A stretch of 28,363 nucleotides of DNA from Priapulus caudatus (Eukaryota > Priapulida > Priapulimorpha > Priapulimorphida > Priapulidae). The notes beneath the pieces were generated by a model. The model was not told where the DNA came from, made no database searches, and saw nothing but the letters and a program-made list of their open reading frames with translations. The translations under genes were made by a program, and so were the position numbers. Each line of letters begins with the position of its first letter. The stretch's first letter is position 1. The stretch lies in assembly GCF_000485595.1 (NCBI RefSeq), contig NW_014577863.1, positions 114,842 to 143,204 of the forward strand, given 5' to 3'. Positions 17,810-28,089 of this stretch are shown piece after piece.

Positions 17810-18967
17810 CTACATGTTATATCATGTAATCCTACCCTAGAAGAGGTATGCCATGAGGTTGTGTTTTAGTCAGTATAAACTTTACAGCGTGGCAGAGTTC
17901 AGTGATATTATAGTAGTAGCCGTAGGGCTAGACAGTACTTAGTAGTAGTGGGTCGTGGTAAAGCTAATCTGTACGCTCACGCAGGGTGCTTATTGTCACA
18001 AACTACATGTAATCAACGCCGTGGTGCCAGCATTGTCGTTTTTACTGTGTCAGTGTGTGGTTATTAGTGAATGCATGAAATGCCTAGAGTACTAATTAGT
18101 AAGTCAAGTACTTTCACTACCATAGTCTGATTTGGAAGGGCCCACAAGTTTTATATTTAACCTGTCGTTCATCAATCCCTATATATGCCACTGGATCGGC
18201 CCTGAGTAATATTCTGCATTAATTCCTAGTATACCTTGACCATTTTGCCACCGTAGGTACTGAGCCTACCTTATTTTAGAAGGTCCTAGCTGCATATTTG
18301 GGTTTATATCTACACATAAACAGGACTGCCCACAAATGTATTTCCCTATGGCACCTTACTTTAGAAGGCTAGAGACAACTTTCTCCATTTGTATATCGAT
18401 AGAATTGCACATTTAATTTCATTGTGTACATAATCAAAAACAGCCAGACATTCATACAGTCGTGTGATCTCTTAACATCCGTCGGATTTTTTGTGGTATT
18501 CGTGAAGTTTGCATACGCCGTGACGGTGGGGCATCTTGTTTTACCATGTGACAGACATCGACAGCTCCCCCGGTCCAATCGTGTTACCACATTATGTTTA
18601 GATGGTATTTATATTCCTACACGGAATGTTAGCATCCCCCCACCCACCCCACCCCCAACCCCCGATGTTGCATCGGCAGAGGCAGTGCATTTACGCGCGG
18701 CAAAAAGTCGACCGAAACGATACTTTTGATGGAGCGATCTTTCCCTGCAAGCACACCACGATCGCGTTGCTGAGGGAGAGAGGAACGTTCTCTGCACACT
18801 CTCGACTCGCCATCCGTCATCACGCAGATGTTTTGTTCGCGGGCCAGCGATGTTCGCGAGATGCAGCAACTCTCTCTCAGCTGTGAGAGACTCGATAACG
18901 AGACTGTACTTGGCACGCGCTCTCGTTTTCTTTCTGTCTCTCTCTATCTCTCTCTCTCTCTCTCTCT

Positions 18968-19022
<55 letters not shown>

Positions 19023-21170
19023 CTTCTGTGTGTGTGAGTGTGTGTCTCTCTTTCTTCTCTCGCTTCTGCTATCACTGTCTGGGCAGGGGGGCCGCTCGTT
19101 AGGCGAATGCGCTAAGCCTACCGGTCCGTCAGATGTGCGAGTGGAATAAAGCTGAGATAGGCTGTAATTTGTTTTTCTTTAACCTGTACGTGCGCGATAA
19201 TCGCAGCGCGTGCAAGATGCCGCCGCACGCACACACTGCAGAACGAGTGAGTTGAAATGCTCCCCCGCGCGGCTCATTACCCTCTTTGACGCCCGGGCCG
19301 CTCCTCGGCGATTCTCTTGAATAACTGCTTGCATCGCCGTGACGACGCTGCGGATCGGCAGCATCCACGCGACGCGGCGGCGACGGCTCGTTAGCCCGCG
19401 GCACGCAGACGATCGTCATCTAGGACGGGACGATAGATTGCCATGGCGATACGGCCGTCCGCGGAGCCAAGTGCTCCTGCCCACGCGAGAGCGGAAGGCG
19501 GCGGGCGGCCGCACTGTCTGTGTGCTCGAGCTACGCGTCGTGAGTCCACCCTCCCCCCGCACACCGGCATCGTTTTTCTTCCTCCTCCCGGCGCGCCACT
19601 CACTGCTGCGTGCTTCGGACGCTCGTGACCTGGTATGAAAGAGCCTAAGTAAATGCATGCCACACGTAAAATCATGGTTGGCAGTGTTTGGTGGGTAGGA
19701 TGCTGGAGTGAGGGCATGCCTTATTAGTGGGTCGGCTGCGGGGGCGGACGGTGTCAAGGAGGGCCAGCATAGATGCGGGCTCCGCGATTGCTTGCCTACC
19801 ACCCGGTTACAGATTAGGCCACGCTTGAAATGGCTTCGCTAATTAAGATGCATCTTATCGGATCTGTTGAAATCGTGACCCGACCTAAGAGAGGAGTATG
19901 TTGTTATTACCGCTTCAATTAATTGACTTAGTAATAGCAAAAAGTAAAATCATACGTTAACGTGTTATTTTTGATCCTGACAATTATACGTGTATGAGTA
20001 TGGTGCACTGAGTGAGTACGTTGCTTGGCGTGCGTGCACGCGTCTGTTTGTGTGTGGTGCGTGTGCGCGTGGGCACGCATGCGTGTGCCCGGTGCGTACG
20101 TGCGTGCAACGTACCTGTTTTTTGTGTGTGTGCGCGGTGATGCTTGCGTGCGAGGTGGCGTGCGCGTACATGCGTGCGGTGTGCGTGAAGAATTTAAAAA
20201 CGAGAGATAATGTGCATGTGTCTACTGCAGCCTAAAAGGCTGGCTCGGGTTCGGCGCCGAGCGAGGCGAAAGCTTTCATCGGCGGCCTAACGGCGTGGTT
20301 TACGAAACTCGCGTCATAAAATGTGTCGCGCGCTTACGAATGAAACGAACAGCGATCGCTAAAACGACGAGATCCATCAGCGAAAAAAGCCCGAAGTCTC
20401 TTTTCGCCGAACTCCGAATATTTTCGATGTTTATCGCTAGCGCCCCTCTCAATGGCTGTGATTGTGCTAGTTGTTGTTCAATGTTTTCAATGATCATGTT
20501 GTCAGTGTTGTTCATAAGTGTTGTTTTCCCCGCCTAAATATTATGCCAGCGCATCATCCTTCTTCTAATCGGTCTCGCCTGGTGATGGTGTTCAGTGTTG
20601 TTCCAAGTGTTTGTTCAGTGTTGGCTGATATTGTCACCGCGTCAATCCTCCTCTAATCGCCTCCCGTAATGGTTTGTTCCAGTGTTGTTTACTGTTGTTT
20701 ATGTTTTGTCCACTGTTTGATCACTACACGATCATACCCTGAATCGTCTGCCTAGCAATTGTTGTTCCAATGTGTGTTTAAATGTTTGTTTCACTGTTGT
20801 TCAGCTGTTTGGTGCAATATTTATCATCTCCTGGTCCCCTCCGAGTCCGTCCTGGCGGCAACTGGTTGGTCGAATGTTTGTCCAATTGTTGTTTCTTAAC
20901 TGCTGCTGCTTGCTGCTGCTGCTGGCTGCTGCGCTGCTGCTGTCCTTGTGTTGTATGTAGCCGCCTTTTCTCTTATCTCAGGCGGCCGTGCCTCATGTCT
21001 GCTTGTATGCTGCCCGGCTCTCCCGCAGTGTTCTCAGTTTGCCTCGCGAGCGGCCAAGCCTTGGGAAAAATTCGAAGAAGGTTTCATCTGGGCGAGACAG
21101 AATGTTTATCAGGTCTTGGCAATTTCCAGCGACGAAAAATCGCAAGGCGGGCGCCTAGTGGCGGCGTGGT
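17810..21170 (+). repeat. Block A, copy 2
   Basis: Starts at the same CTACATGTTATATC as copy 1. The first 1.27 kb differs by only a few bases. From about 19080 onward it matches copy 1 only with dense one- to few-base indels, so this half is about 200 bp longer. The sharp change suggests uneven polishing rather than biology. It ends in the 27-bp minisatellite. Confidence 0.88.
18927..19021. repeat. (CT)n tract, block A copy 2
   Basis: Longer version of the copy 1 tract, followed by a short GT run. Confidence 0.85.
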
Positions 21171-21450
21171 TCGCTAGGGGGCGCTGCAAGGACGTAAGTT
21201 TGGTAGAGGCGCTGCAGTGACGTGGTCGCGTAGGGGGGCGCTGAGGCAGTGACCGTGTTGGTAGAGGGCCGGCTGCAGTGAACGTGGTCGGTAGGGGGCG
21301 CTGCAGTGACGTAAGTTGTAGAGCGCGTTCGCAGTAACTGTGGTCGCTAGGGGCGGCTTGCAAGTGACCATAGTTGGTAGATGCGTACGCGGCAAGTAAC
21401 CGTGTGCGTAGGGGGCGCTCAGTGGAACGTGGTTCAGTAGGGGGCGGCCG
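21165..21450. repeat. 27-bp minisatellite, array 2 (noisy)
   Basis: Same unit as array 1, about ten copies, with many small indels. It joins block A copy 2 to block R. Confidence 0.8.
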
Positions 21451-21664
21451 CTGAGCAAGAACTTGTTCCCTGCCTACCTGTTCCGTCGCCGAACGCTTGT
21501 CTTCATCGCTTGTTCCGACTTTGCTTTACTGCTGAAAATGAAATGTCAGCAGGGGCTATAGAAAGTTTTTAAACGTTAGCTAAAGCCTAAGTCTGTCTGT
21601 CTTTTTAGTTGAGAAAGTAGTGATAAGTAACGCCAAATACGGTTACATGCTGCTTTACCATTCC

Positions 21665-22000
21665 ATAGGTGGCGTGCGTACGTACGGTGCGTTGCGTGCT
21701 GCGTGTGTACGTACGTGCGTGCCACGCGTCCGTGCGTGCGTGCGTGTGTAACGTACGTGCGTGTGTACGTAACGTGACGTGTGTAGCTTAACGTGCGTGC
21801 CACGCGTCCCTGCGTGCGTGCGTGTGTACAGTATGTGCGTGCGTAGTACGTGCCGGTGTCGGTACGTACGTGCGGTGCGTACGTATACGCTGCGTGAAAC
21901 GCGTACGTGCCGTGGCGTGCACGCGTGCGTGGCGTGCGTGCGTGTGTACGTGCGTGTGTACGTACGATGCGTGCACGCGTGCCGTTGCGTGCACGCCATG
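21665..22000. repeat. GTGC/GTAC alternating tract, block R copy 1
   Basis: Mixed GTGC, GTAC, GCAC and GTGT units, almost wholly alternating purine and pyrimidine, with scattered indels. Confidence 0.85.
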
Positions 22001-22287
22001 GTAATTCTGCGTGTAATAGCAAATGCGTTATTCAGTGCGCGGTGCTGCGTCGATGGCACGGTCTATGTACCGTCCTATACATGTCTCCATGGCCCGACCC
22101 TGCCTAGCATGTGCCAGCCGTGGCGTGTAGGCAGCGCCAACAGCCGACGAATCTCAACGATGTGATAAGCAGACTGAAAGTCGCGCGGAAAGAACGGCGA
22201 GCCCGCTGCACATCGTGCACGGTATATATATGTATATATTCGTATATGTATATAATCAAGAGGCTAAGTAAAGACAAATGCCTGTAT

Positions 22288-22288
22288 G

Positions 22289-22325
<37 letters not shown>

Positions 22326-22480
22326 GTGGTGTTGTGTGTGTGTCTGTGCTGCGTGCGTGGGCGTGCGTGTGCGTTGCTTGTGTGGCGTGCGTGCGTCGTC
22401 GTGCGTGCAGTGCGGTGCGTGCGTGGGCGTGCGTGAGACGTGGCGTAGTGTGTTGTGTGTGTGTGTGTACACCCCAGCGC
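22288..22480. repeat. (GT)n and GTGC tract, block R copy 1
   Basis: About sixteen uninterrupted GT units, then GTGC-rich sequence, then a second GT run. The counterpart in copy 2 is 25441-25620. Confidence 0.88.
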
Positions 22481-22682
22481 CCTATCCCCGCACGCGATGC
22501 GTAGAGTCAACCCTGGCCTTTTAAATGGGGGAATGCAGCAGCTTCCCGCTAATTTCGGGGCAAAGCAGAAACGAAAGCGCGGACACGCGAGCGCTCCGAG
22601 CGCAACGAGAGGTTGCTACTGGCACACGTTTAACCGACACCCGATTAAGTGCGTGTATGTGTGTATGTACCGCAAGCAGCAG

Positions 22683-22995
22683 GCAGCGGTGGAGGATTGA
22701 GAAGGAAGGAGGAGGAGGGGGGGATGAGGAGGAGGAGGACAGGATGAAGGGAGGAGGATGAAGAGGAGGGAGGAGAGGGGAATGAGGAGAAGAGGAGGGG
22801 AAGAGAGGATGAGGAAAAGGAGGAGGGAGAATGAGAGGAGAGGAGGGGAATGAGCAGGGGGAAGAGGAGAAGGAGAGAGAAGGGGTTGAGGAAGGATGAG
22901 GAAGGGAGGCGGCGAAAGAGGAGGGGAGGGGGATTAGGAAGGAAGGGGGGATGAGGGGGAGGAGGATGGAAGGGAAGGAGGGAGGGGAATGGGGG
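22683..22995. repeat. GGA-rich homopurine tract, block R copy 1
   Basis: Over 300 bases almost free of pyrimidines on the plus strand, built from GGA, GAGG and GGAT units. The counterpart in copy 2 is about 25838-26148. Confidence 0.9.
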
Positions 22996-23149
22996 GTACG
23001 TACAGCCCACGCAGACCGTGGGGTATACATGCCACCGGGACGGACGAATTCGATCTGTTGAGCGAGTATAGGTTGCGAGCGAGAAATCAGAAGTTGCTGT
23101 TTGTTGATGCACGTAATTAAAACGTGGGCGCTCGATGATTGATTGAGGT

Positions 23150-23573
23150 GTGCGAGAACCAAGAGGAGACGGAGAGGAGGGGAGAACAGGGGAGATTGGG
23201 CTGAGAGAGTAAGAGGAGAGTAAGAAGAGCGAGAGATTGAGGGAGAGAACAGGGAAGATTTGGGCGAGAGAGTAAGAGAGAGGGCGAAAGAGGGGGAGGG
23301 GTAAAGATCGAAGAGAGCAAGAGGTGTTCCAGACTGCGGCGTACGTTGCACGTACCACAAGAGACGATGGAGGGGAGAACATGGGAGATGAGAGAGAGCG
23401 AAGAGTGAGAGAGGGCGGGCGATACAGAGGGAAGGTAAGATATGAGAGAGGCAGAAGCAAGGCGAGGAGGGGAAGGAAATGACAAAGACGAGTGAGCATA
23501 AGTAGGAAACGAACGGCGGAGGGGAGGATGTTAGGGTTGGAGAAGAGAAAGAAAGAGAGAGAGGCAGAGAGAG

Positions 23574-23629
<56 letters not shown>

Positions 23630-23719
23630 CAGAGGAGCGAGAGAGAGAGTGTGGTGTGTGTGTGTGTGAGAAGAGAGAGAGAGAGAGAGCGAGAGCGAGA
23701 GAGTGTGTGGTGTGATTGT

Positions 23720-23772
<53 letters not shown>

Positions 23773-23935
23773 CGAGAGAGAGTGTGTGTGGTTTGTGTGA
23801 GAGAGATGAGAGAGAGAGAGAGAGAGAGTAGAGAGGGAGAGGGGAGGGAGGGAGGAGGAGGAGAGGGAGGGAGGGAGGGGGGACAGGGAGAGAGAGAGAG
23901 AGAGAGAGAGGAGCAGAGAGAGGACGAGACAAGTG
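23150..23935. repeat. GA-rich homopurine tract, block R copy 1
   Basis: Almost pure purine on plus. From 23540 on it is largely (GA)n with GTGTGTG interruptions at about 23650, 23705 and 23785. The counterpart in copy 2 is about 26310-27085. Confidence 0.9.
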
Positions 23936-24254
23936 AGAAAGTTGGTTGGCTTCGATAGAGATAGTGTCTAAACTGCTGTCCTGCTCGCAATACACAGGTA
24001 ATTGCTAGGTGTAGAAATACGGTGTATGTGACGTTAGAAAAATACGGTGTATTGACGTTATAGGTCAACACAGCCTGGTCGGTTAATACTGAGCCTCCAT
24101 GGAATGTGTGAGTGAGATCACTGTATAATATATTTGTTATGTTTCAATGTATGTTATGGTAAATATTATAATTAAAATGATGAATTTTTATTAATCATAC
24201 AGTAAAATATTAATTCGCGTTAATGTGAAGTTGTTTACGTATTGTCACTCGCTC

Positions 24255-24975
24255 GTGTTTTTAGCTCACCTTGACATCGTCAAGATGAGCTATTGCCATG
24301 GGGCGTCGTCCGTCGTACGTCCGTCCGTCCGTCCATCAACATTTGGCTACGGTCAACGATAACTTGAGATTTTTTTTAATTATGCAAATTAGGTAGATTT
24401 TGGCAATTTCACTATGCATTTCAGTGTCTGCCTCCGGTCAACGATAACTCAAGAACCGTTTGACCCACATGTTTCAAATTGCATATAGTTGTTACTCCTA
24501 TGGGAGAGATGTGAACGTCCTATTTTGGGGCACGCCAGTCGACTTACTTTCGAGCCACGCCAACTTTTTGGCAAAAATGGAAATGGCCATCTAGATTCAT
24601 TTGATTTTGTTAAATTTACCTACCTACCTACCTCATACCTACGTGTAATACTGTGTTTTAGATTCTTCGTTACAGTAATTTGACTGGAGTATTTTATTAC
24701 TTTTATTTGCGCGATAATCGAAAACCAAAATGGCGATCATTTAGGCGTAGCGCCATTTCTCGCCCAGATTTCAGACTTTCAGATCTGAAACATTTATTTT
24801 CGCATCAAAACTAACCCTGAAACAAAACAGTAAAATTTCTATTAGTATAAAACAGGGAATAAGGACTTTTGATCACATTTAGGTCTGTCATAAATGAAAC
24901 GCATTTAAATTTTAAATATCATCTCCCTCTTCTATCACGCCCAATGTGAGCTATAGTGTCATTGACACTTTCATT
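24255..24975 (+). mobile_element. Dispersed repeat with hairpin end (approximate limits)
   Basis: Begins with an imperfect hairpin, AGCTCACCTTGAC...GTCAAGATGAGCT (24263-24291), then TATTGCCATGG and GTCCGTCC iterations. The phrase GGTCAACGATAACT occurs twice (24351 and 24437). The far end has GTGAGCTATAGTGTCATTGACAC (24946-24968). I recall similar AGCTCACC plus GTCCGTCC repeats from several marine invertebrate genomes, but did not check. No coding capacity is seen; the 64-codon frame at 24489 is not convincing. Limits are uncertain. Confidence 0.4.
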
Positions 24976-25365
24976 TAATATGTTAAAGTGATCACCGTCA
25001 GCGCTTAATGATGTAATCTCTGAGAGAGCACGTGCTCGGTAATTAATACGTTAATTAACGAACCTGATTAAGGATGCTGACTCATTGATGCTCGGTTTAT
25101 AGTGATGACGGCTGTGTTGAAATCCGCGTGCACGTAGTTCTTTGCTGAACTGACGCGTATTAAAGCTCTACTCTACTGTAGATAGTCGAAGCTCGTGGAT
25201 CAGTGTCTATTACATGCAGATTCTCACATGATACATGCATGTCCTGTCACAGGGCAGCGCGCCCTGGGTACAACCGCTACCTACCGGCTCACCCACCCCA
25301 TCAGTATAGAAGAAAATACGTCTTATCTGTATATATATATATATCCAGACGCGAGCACCGCTGCC
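24976..25365. other. Unique sequence between repeats
   Basis: AT-rich sequence with a TTAATTAA-like patch near 25040-25056 and a short TA run at 25328-25344. No gene or known element is recognised. Confidence 0.5.
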
Positions 25366-25440
25366 ACATCGTGCACGTGTATAAGTATATATGTAATATT
25401 TGTATATGTAATATAAATCAAGAGCTAAGTAAATGACAAA

Positions 25441-25620
25441 GCTGTGTTGTGTGTGTGTGTGTGTGTGTTGTGTGTGTGCTGTGTGGTGTTGTGTGTGTGT
25501 CTGTGTGCGTGCGTGGCGTGCTGTGCGTTGCTTGTGTGCGTGCGTGCGTCGTGCGTGCGTGCGTGCGGTGCGTGCGTGGTCGTGCGTGAGTACGTGGCGT
25601 GTGTGTGTGTGTGTGTGTGT
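25441..25620. repeat. (GT)n and GTGC tract, block R copy 2
   Basis: Same order as in copy 1 with different run lengths. Confidence 0.88.
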
Positions 25621-25837
25621 ACACCCCAGCCCTTCCCCGCACGCGATGCTAGAGTCAACCCTGGCCTTTTAAATGGGGGGAATGCAGCAGCTTCCGCTAA
25701 ATTCGGGCGCAAGCAGAAACGAAAGCGCGAGATCACGCGAGGCCCGGCGCAACGAGAGGTTGCTCCGGCACACGTTTAACCGACACCGATTAAGTGCGTG
25801 TATGGTGTATGTACCCCAAGGGCCAGCAGCAGCGGTG

Positions 25838-26148
25838 GAGGATTGAAGAAGGAGAGGAGGAGGGGGGGAATGAGGAGGAGGAGACAGGATGAAGGGAGGA
25901 GGATGAAGAAGGAGGAGGAGGAGGGAATGAGGAAGAAGGAGGAGGGGAAGAGAGGAATGAGGAAAAGGAAGGAGGGAGAATGAGAGAGAGAGGGGAATGA
26001 GCAGGAGGGGAAGGAGGAGAAGGAGAGGAGAAGGGGTTGAGGAGGGATGAAGGAAGGGGTGCGGCGAGAGAGGAAGGGGAGTGGGATTGAGGAAGGAAGG
26101 GGGATGAGGGGGAGGAGGATAGGAGGGAAGGAGGGAGGGGAATGGGGG
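25838..26148. repeat. GGA-rich homopurine tract, block R copy 2
   Basis: Same units as in copy 1 with small indels; it yields spurious long frames on both strands. Confidence 0.88.
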
Positions 26149-26309
26149 TATCGTACAGCCAAGCGCAGACGTGGGTATACTGCCCCGGGACGGACGAATT
26201 CGCATCTGTTGAGCGAGTATAGGTGCGAGGCGAGAAATCAGAAGTTGCTGTTTGTTGATGCACGTAATTAAACGTGGGGCGCTCGATGATTGATGAGGTG
26301 ATGCGAAAC

Positions 26310-26881
26310 CAAGAGGAGACGGGAGAGGTAGGGGAGAACAGGGGAGATTGGGCTTCGAGAGAGTAAGAGGCAGAGTAAGAAGAGCGAGATGAGGGAGAAA
26401 CAGGGGAAGATTGGGCGAGAGAGTAAGAGAAAGAGGGCGAAAGAGGGGGAGGGTAAAGACTAAGAGAGCAAGAGGTGTTCCGATCATGCGGCGTACAGTG
26501 TGCACGTAACCCAAGAGCACGGAGGGAGGGGAGAACATGGGAGATGAGAGAGAGCGAAGAGTGAGAGAGGGGGGCGATACGAGGGAGGTAAAGATATGAG
26601 AGAGGCAGAAGGCAAGGGCGGATAAGGGGAGGAATGAGCAAAGACCGAGTGAGCTAAGTAGGAAACAACGGCGAGGGGAGATGTTAGGGTTGGAGAGCAG
26701 AAAGAAAGAGAGAGAGGCAGAGAGAGAAGAAAGAGAGAGAGGAGAGAGAGAGAGAGAGAGAGAGAAGACGAGAGAGAGAGAGAGAGAGGAGCGAGAGAGA
26801 GAGGTGTGGTGGTGGTGTGTAGAGAGAGAGAGAGAGAGAAGCGAGAGCGAGAGAGTGTGTGTTGTGTGTGTGAGAGAGAGA

Positions 26882-26913
<32 letters not shown>

Positions 26914-27085
26914 AGAGAAGAGCGAGAGAGAGAGTGTGTGTGGTGTGTGTGAGAGAGATGAGAGAGAGAGAGAGAGAAAGATAGGAGGGAGAGGGGAGGG
27001 AGGGAGGGGAGGAGAGGGAGGGAGGGAGGGGGGAAGGGAGAGAGAGAGAGAGAGAGAGAGGAGCAGAGAGAGGACGAGACAAGTG
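26310..27085. repeat. GA-rich homopurine tract, block R copy 2
   Basis: Same layout as in copy 1, including the GTGTG interruptions. Confidence 0.88.
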
Positions 27086-27329
27086 AGAAAGTTGGTTTGG
27101 CTCTTGATAGAGATAGTGTCTATAGCTGCTGTCCGTGCTTCCAAGTAGCAGGTATTGCTAGGTTAGAAATACGGTGTAATTGACGTTAGAAAATACGTGT
27201 ATTGACGTTATAGTTCACACAGCCTGGTCGGGTTATACTGCCTCCAGTGGAAATGTGTGAGTGAGATCACTGTATAATATATTTGTTAAAGTTGTCTTTG
27301 GCTTTACGAAGGCTGTTTAAGCATCAAAA

Positions 27330-27583
27330 GGGGGCGCTGCAGTGACGTAGTTGGTAGAGGGCGCTGCAGTGACGTGGTCGGTAGGGGGCGCTGCAGTGAC
27401 GTAGTTGGTAGAGGGCGCTGCAGTGACGTGGTCGGTAGGGGGCGCTGCAGTGATGTAGTTGGTAGAGCGCGTCGCAGTGACGTGGTCGCTAGGGGGCGCT
27501 GCAGTGACGTAGTTGGTAGAGCGCGCCGCAGTAACGTGGTCGCTAGGGGGCGCTGCAGTGACGCGGTCAGTAGGGGGCGCTGC
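27330..27583. repeat. 27-bp minisatellite, array 3 (clean)
   Basis: About nine clean units arranged as 54-bp dimers. Five TAGGGGGCGCTG cores, each preceded by GTGGTCG, GCGGTCA or similar, alternate with TAGAGGGCGCTG or diverged TAGAGCGCG units. Most units also carry GTGACGT. Confidence 0.92.
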
Positions 27584-27710
27584 TGACAACTTGTTCGCCT
27601 GCCTACCTGTCCGTCGCCACGCTTGTCTTCTCGCTTGTCCGACTTTTCTTTACTGCTGGAAATTATGTCACCGGGGCATAGAAGTTTTTAACGTTAGCTA
27701 AGCCTAAGTC

Positions 27711-27711
27711 A

Positions 27712-27747
<36 letters not shown>
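27711..27747. repeat. (GTCT)n microsatellite
   Basis: About nine GTCT units in block R copy 3. The same place in copy 1 (21592-21603) has only about three, so the tract varies between copies. Confidence 0.9.
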
Positions 27748-27810
27748 TGTTAGTTGAGAAAGTAAGTGATAAGTAACGCAATACGGTACATCTGCTTTCC
27801 CATTCATAGG

Positions 27811-28089
27811 TGCGTGCGTACGTACGTGCGTGCGTGCGTGCGTGCGTGTGTACGTACGTGCGTGCACGCGTCCGTGCGTGCGTGCGTGTGTACGTACGTG
27901 CGTGCGTACGTACGTGCGTGAACGCGTCCGTGCGTACGTGCGTGAACGCGTCCGTGCGTACGTGCGTGCGTGTGTACGTACGTGCGTGCGTACGTACGTG
28001 CGTGTGTACGTACGTGCGTGCACGCGTCCGTGCGTGCGTGTGTACGTACGTGCGTACGTACGTGCGTGCACGCGTCCGTGCGTGCACGC
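27811..28089. repeat. GTGC/GTAC alternating tract, block R copy 3
   Basis: Clean version. Higher-order units of GTACGTACGTGCGTGC and CACGCGTCCGTGCGTG recur with a period of roughly 50-60 bp. The Arg/Val/Cys or Arg/Thr/His frames here are artefacts. Confidence 0.9.

Larger units (their letters stand above)
21171..24145 (+). repeat. Block R, copy 1 (complete, noisy)
   Basis: Content in order: 27-bp minisatellite, unique spacer, GTGC/GTAC tract, a roughly 200-bp unique part, TA tract, GT tract, a 170-bp part that includes GTCAACCCTGGCCTTTTAAA, GGA-rich tract, unique 110 bp, GA-rich tract, and a terminal part ending in GTATAATATATTTGTTA. The long frames across the purine tracts (up to 516 codons on minus) are Ser/Leu/Pro low complexity and not genes. 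Confidence 0.85.
25366..27288 (+). repeat. Block R, copy 2 (lacks the 5' part)
   Basis: Begins at CATCGTGCACG, the point before the TA tract in copy 1, and runs to the same end (GTATAATATATTTGTTA). It lacks the minisatellite, spacer and GTGC/GTAC parts. It shows many one-base differences from copy 1, mostly indels. Confidence 0.85.

Noticed and set aside
17215-17829. 204-codon frame with a poly-Cys run
   Set aside because: The Cys run is the CTG tract read as TGC, and the end is the minisatellite. It is not maintained in copy 2.
22521-24071. A 516-codon open frame on the minus strand (and a 491-codon one at 25669-27144)
   Set aside because: Composition is almost only Ser, Leu, Pro and Phe from the CT-rich complement of purine tracts. 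The two copies frameshift relative to each other and no domain is visible.
27317-27589. Nine-residue peptide repeats (AAPPTDHVT type) on minus
   Set aside because: A 27-bp unit gives open nine-residue repeats by length alone, and no start or splice context supports coding.
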